Of a stretch of DNA of 22,500 bases, positions 20,922 through 22,500 are shown one piece after another. The position numbers and the translations under genes were made by a program. The stretch comes from Pigoraptor vietnamica. Its lineage: Eukaryota; Opisthokonta; Filasterea. A model generated the notes under the pieces. It was not told the origin of the DNA and ran no database searches. It was given only the letters and a program-made list of their open reading frames with translations. The stretch spans positions 20,001-42,500 of the forward strand of contig CALSCQ010001626.1 of the NCBI GenBank assembly GCA_943704525.1, read 5' to 3'. The stretch's first letter is position 1, and the number at the start of each line of letters is the position of its first letter.

Positions 20922-22461
20922 AGTGTGTGTGTGTGCGAAGTGTGTTGTGCGTGTGCGCGTGTCTCTGGTGTCAGTGACAGCAATTGTTGACGCGTTCGCT
21001 GCGCAGGGACGAGTGCAACGCGCTCTTCAAGGAGCACTTTCTGTCCAAGTCGCGCGCCATGAGGGAATATCTCATGTACATTGTGCAGCTGCAGTGTGCC
21101 ATCAAGATGCAGTGGGTCCTTGTCCTTGGGTCCTTGTCCTTGTTCCGCACATGCGACCTGTTGCGCGCGCGCATTCAACCCGCATCGCTGTCAGTGTAAC
21201 GCGCATCGCTGTCGGTGCGCACGCACGCATTTGCACACACGCACTTACACACACACAAACACCCATGAAGGCACGCATTTGCACGCGCACTCACACACAC
21301 ACTCATGCACGCACGCATTTGCACACACGCACTTACACACACACAAACACCCATGAAGGCGCGCATTTGCACGCGCACTCACACACACACTCATGCACGC
21401 ACGCATTTGCACACACGCACTTACACACACACACACACACAGACACATGCACTCACACTCTCGCGCGTGCGGTCCCCCTGCTGTGCATTTCGTGACACTC
21501 GCCGCTCGCAGACGCACTCCGATTGAGATTGAGGTTTTTCTGGAGACGCTGGGCGTGGAGAGCAGCGACAATTACCTCGAATACACCGAGAACACGGGCG
21601 TTGCTTTCCGTGCCCTGGACCTCCGCTCGCCCGCGCACGATGCAGGGGGTGCCGAGGGGACTGTTGGCGTTTATATCCCGGGCGACGGCGTCGGTGAGTG
21701 CGGATGTAATTCGACCCACCTTGTTTCTTGCCCTAAAAAGCCCGCGCGGTACTGCTTTGCATCGGCAGTATGTGCACGCGGAGGGACTTTTGTTGACGAG
21801 CGCTCGCTTGCAGTGTTTGGCTTTGAGCCGTCTGTGCACGCCATTCTAAAGTACTGGCGGTCGCGTCTCAAGCGGCGCAAGTCGCTCGCGGACATGCACG
21901 GAATTCTCCCCACAAACGACGACAAAGGTCGGTGCGATTTTTGTGCGCGCGCTCTGCCAGCCGCGCGCTTATACAGGCATTTGCCCCCGGCGCTCGTTCT
22001 TCTCGCCACTTACACGCCTCACGCGTTGTGCAGCTGGCCTCAGCGCGCATGCGGCTGCGATTAGCGCCGACGAGGTCCCGAAGGTGGACGGCGACGACAA
22101 GGGCGACGGGGGCGCAGGGGCGGGCACCGGGTTCAAGAGGGACTCGTCAGAGCTGAGCATACGATCGCGCGCCAGCGAGAACAGCATCCGTTCCGGCCGG
22201 AAGGACCCGACGGAGAACAGCGTGCGCTCGTTCAAGCGCGACAGCAGCGAGAGCAGCTTGCGCTCTGCGCGCAAGGACGCCTCGGAGAACAGCTACCGCA
22301 AGGGCGCCGACGGAAAGGCAAAGCTCTCCCGGCGCAAGTCCGAGGAGCTCACGCGGAAGATTCTCATGGTGCCCACGGCGCAGGACTGCGCGCGCGTGTT
22401 TGGCGCGCTGCTGAGCCACCACGCGTCGACGGTCATTGGCGCGGGCAAGTCGGCGCTGAAG
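20350..22461 (+). CDS. Unrecognised multi-exon protein with Ser/Arg phospho-type repeats (3' part outside window)
   Basis: Model: 20350-20469, 20550-20704, 21007-21111, 21512-21693, 21814-21927, 22034-22461, then a donor GTGCGC and a continuing intron; all phases close. Exon 1 could instead end at 20463 (GTTTCC donor). About 368 residues are visible. The N-terminal half reads as a soluble folded domain with segments such as PRPTIFFRLVDMKGG, ETIGLYLENGSIRFG, MREYLMYIVQLQCAIKMQ and EPSVHAILKYWRSRLKRRKS. It is followed by a Gly/Asp-rich linker and, at 22132-22302, a 12-residue repeat rich in Ser, Arg, Lys and Asn. Next comes LTRKILMVPTAQDCARVFGALLSHHAS, which looks folded again. I do not recognise the family. 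No signal peptide or membrane helix is visible. The basic/Ser repeat suggests kinase sites, an inference only. Confidence 0.72.
20859..20918. repeat. Uninterrupted (TG)30 microsatellite in intron 2 of the last gene
   Basis: Thirty perfect TG units, followed by further TG/CG-rich sequence to about 20965, within the 302-base intron. It is the longest pure dinucleotide tract in the window. Confidence 0.97.
21219..21441. repeat. 88-base minisatellite built on CA repeats, intron 3 of the last gene
   Basis: GCACGCACGCATTTGC begins at 21219, 21307 and 21395, an exact 88-base period, giving about two and a half copies. Each unit contains CACTTACACACACACAAACA and CCATGAAGGC followed by CGCATTTGCACGCGCACTC. 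The units differ at only a few positions. Apparent open frames on both strands are repeat translations. Confidence 0.93.
22132..22302 (+). repeat. Coding 12-residue Ser/Arg-rich repeat in the last gene
   Basis: Successive units read SIRSGRKDPTEN, SVRSFKRDSSES, SLRSARKDASEN and SYRKGADG, preceded by a shorter SIRSRASEN unit. The pattern is S-x-R-S-x-[RK]-[RK]-D-x-[ST]-E-[NS]. DNA copies are diverged, so the repeat is not a recent expansion. Basic residues just before Ser resemble basophilic kinase sites. Confidence 0.85.
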
Positions 22462-22500
22462 GTGCGCTGTTCTGCATGCAACCGTAGGGTATGGGTGGCT

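Noticed and set aside
21219-21441. CRISPR-like array
   Set aside because: The period is regular, but the whole unit repeats including the would-be spacers. The sequence is CA-rich satellite in a eukaryotic intron with no cas genes.
21081-21571. Several His/Thr/Cys-rich open frames on both strands
   Set aside because: They are translations of the 88-base CA minisatellite inside an intron.

Overview
This is a piece of nuclear DNA from a GC-rich, intron-bearing eukaryote. It is probably a unicellular, centriole-bearing organism, but the sequence does not let me name a lineage. Evidence for a eukaryote: seven spliced protein genes with GT-AG introns of about 60-400 bases, full of CA/TG microsatellites; a centriole protein (POC5); BRCA2 with BRC repeats; a mitochondrial SelO; and a cytosolic-type tRNA followed by a Pol III T-run. 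Exon-intron models were built by hand from reading frame, GT/AG borders and family conservation; there is no transcript evidence.

Layout, left to right. Plus strand: the last exon of an unrecognised His-rich protein (3-590), then POC5 (833-2736, six exons). Minus strand: a small Erf4/Golgin-A7-like protein (2949-3579), a 1.3 kb gene-poor gap, and a zinc alcohol dehydrogenase (4888-6939, eight exons). The dehydrogenase shares a 341-base divergent promoter region with a plus-strand hotdog thioesterase of THEM6 type (7281-7983). Next on plus is SelO, a mitochondrial protein AMPylase (8267-11221, seven exons). It converges on BRCA2 on minus (11461-16696, two exons). Upstream of BRCA2, on the same strand, lies tRNA-Arg(CCG) (16874-16946), then a decayed Ty3/Gypsy-like pol remnant (17417-18830, minus). 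The right end carries a MIF/tautomerase gene (minus, 19149-19919, three exons) divergent from a multi-exon gene of unknown function (plus, 20350 to beyond the window).

The genes do not form a pathway; this is an ordinary compact eukaryotic gene neighbourhood. I found no convincing new multi-gene system. The points most worth a second look are: BRCA2 with a shortened tower, freshly expanded BRC repeats, a duplicated 3' end and a CDE/CHR-like promoter element; an Erf4-like protein with a myristoylation-type N-terminus and two PPAY motifs; a probable GC-AG intron in SelO; a strong G bias at intron position +3; and clusters of GTAAC motifs on both sides of the tRNA gene.
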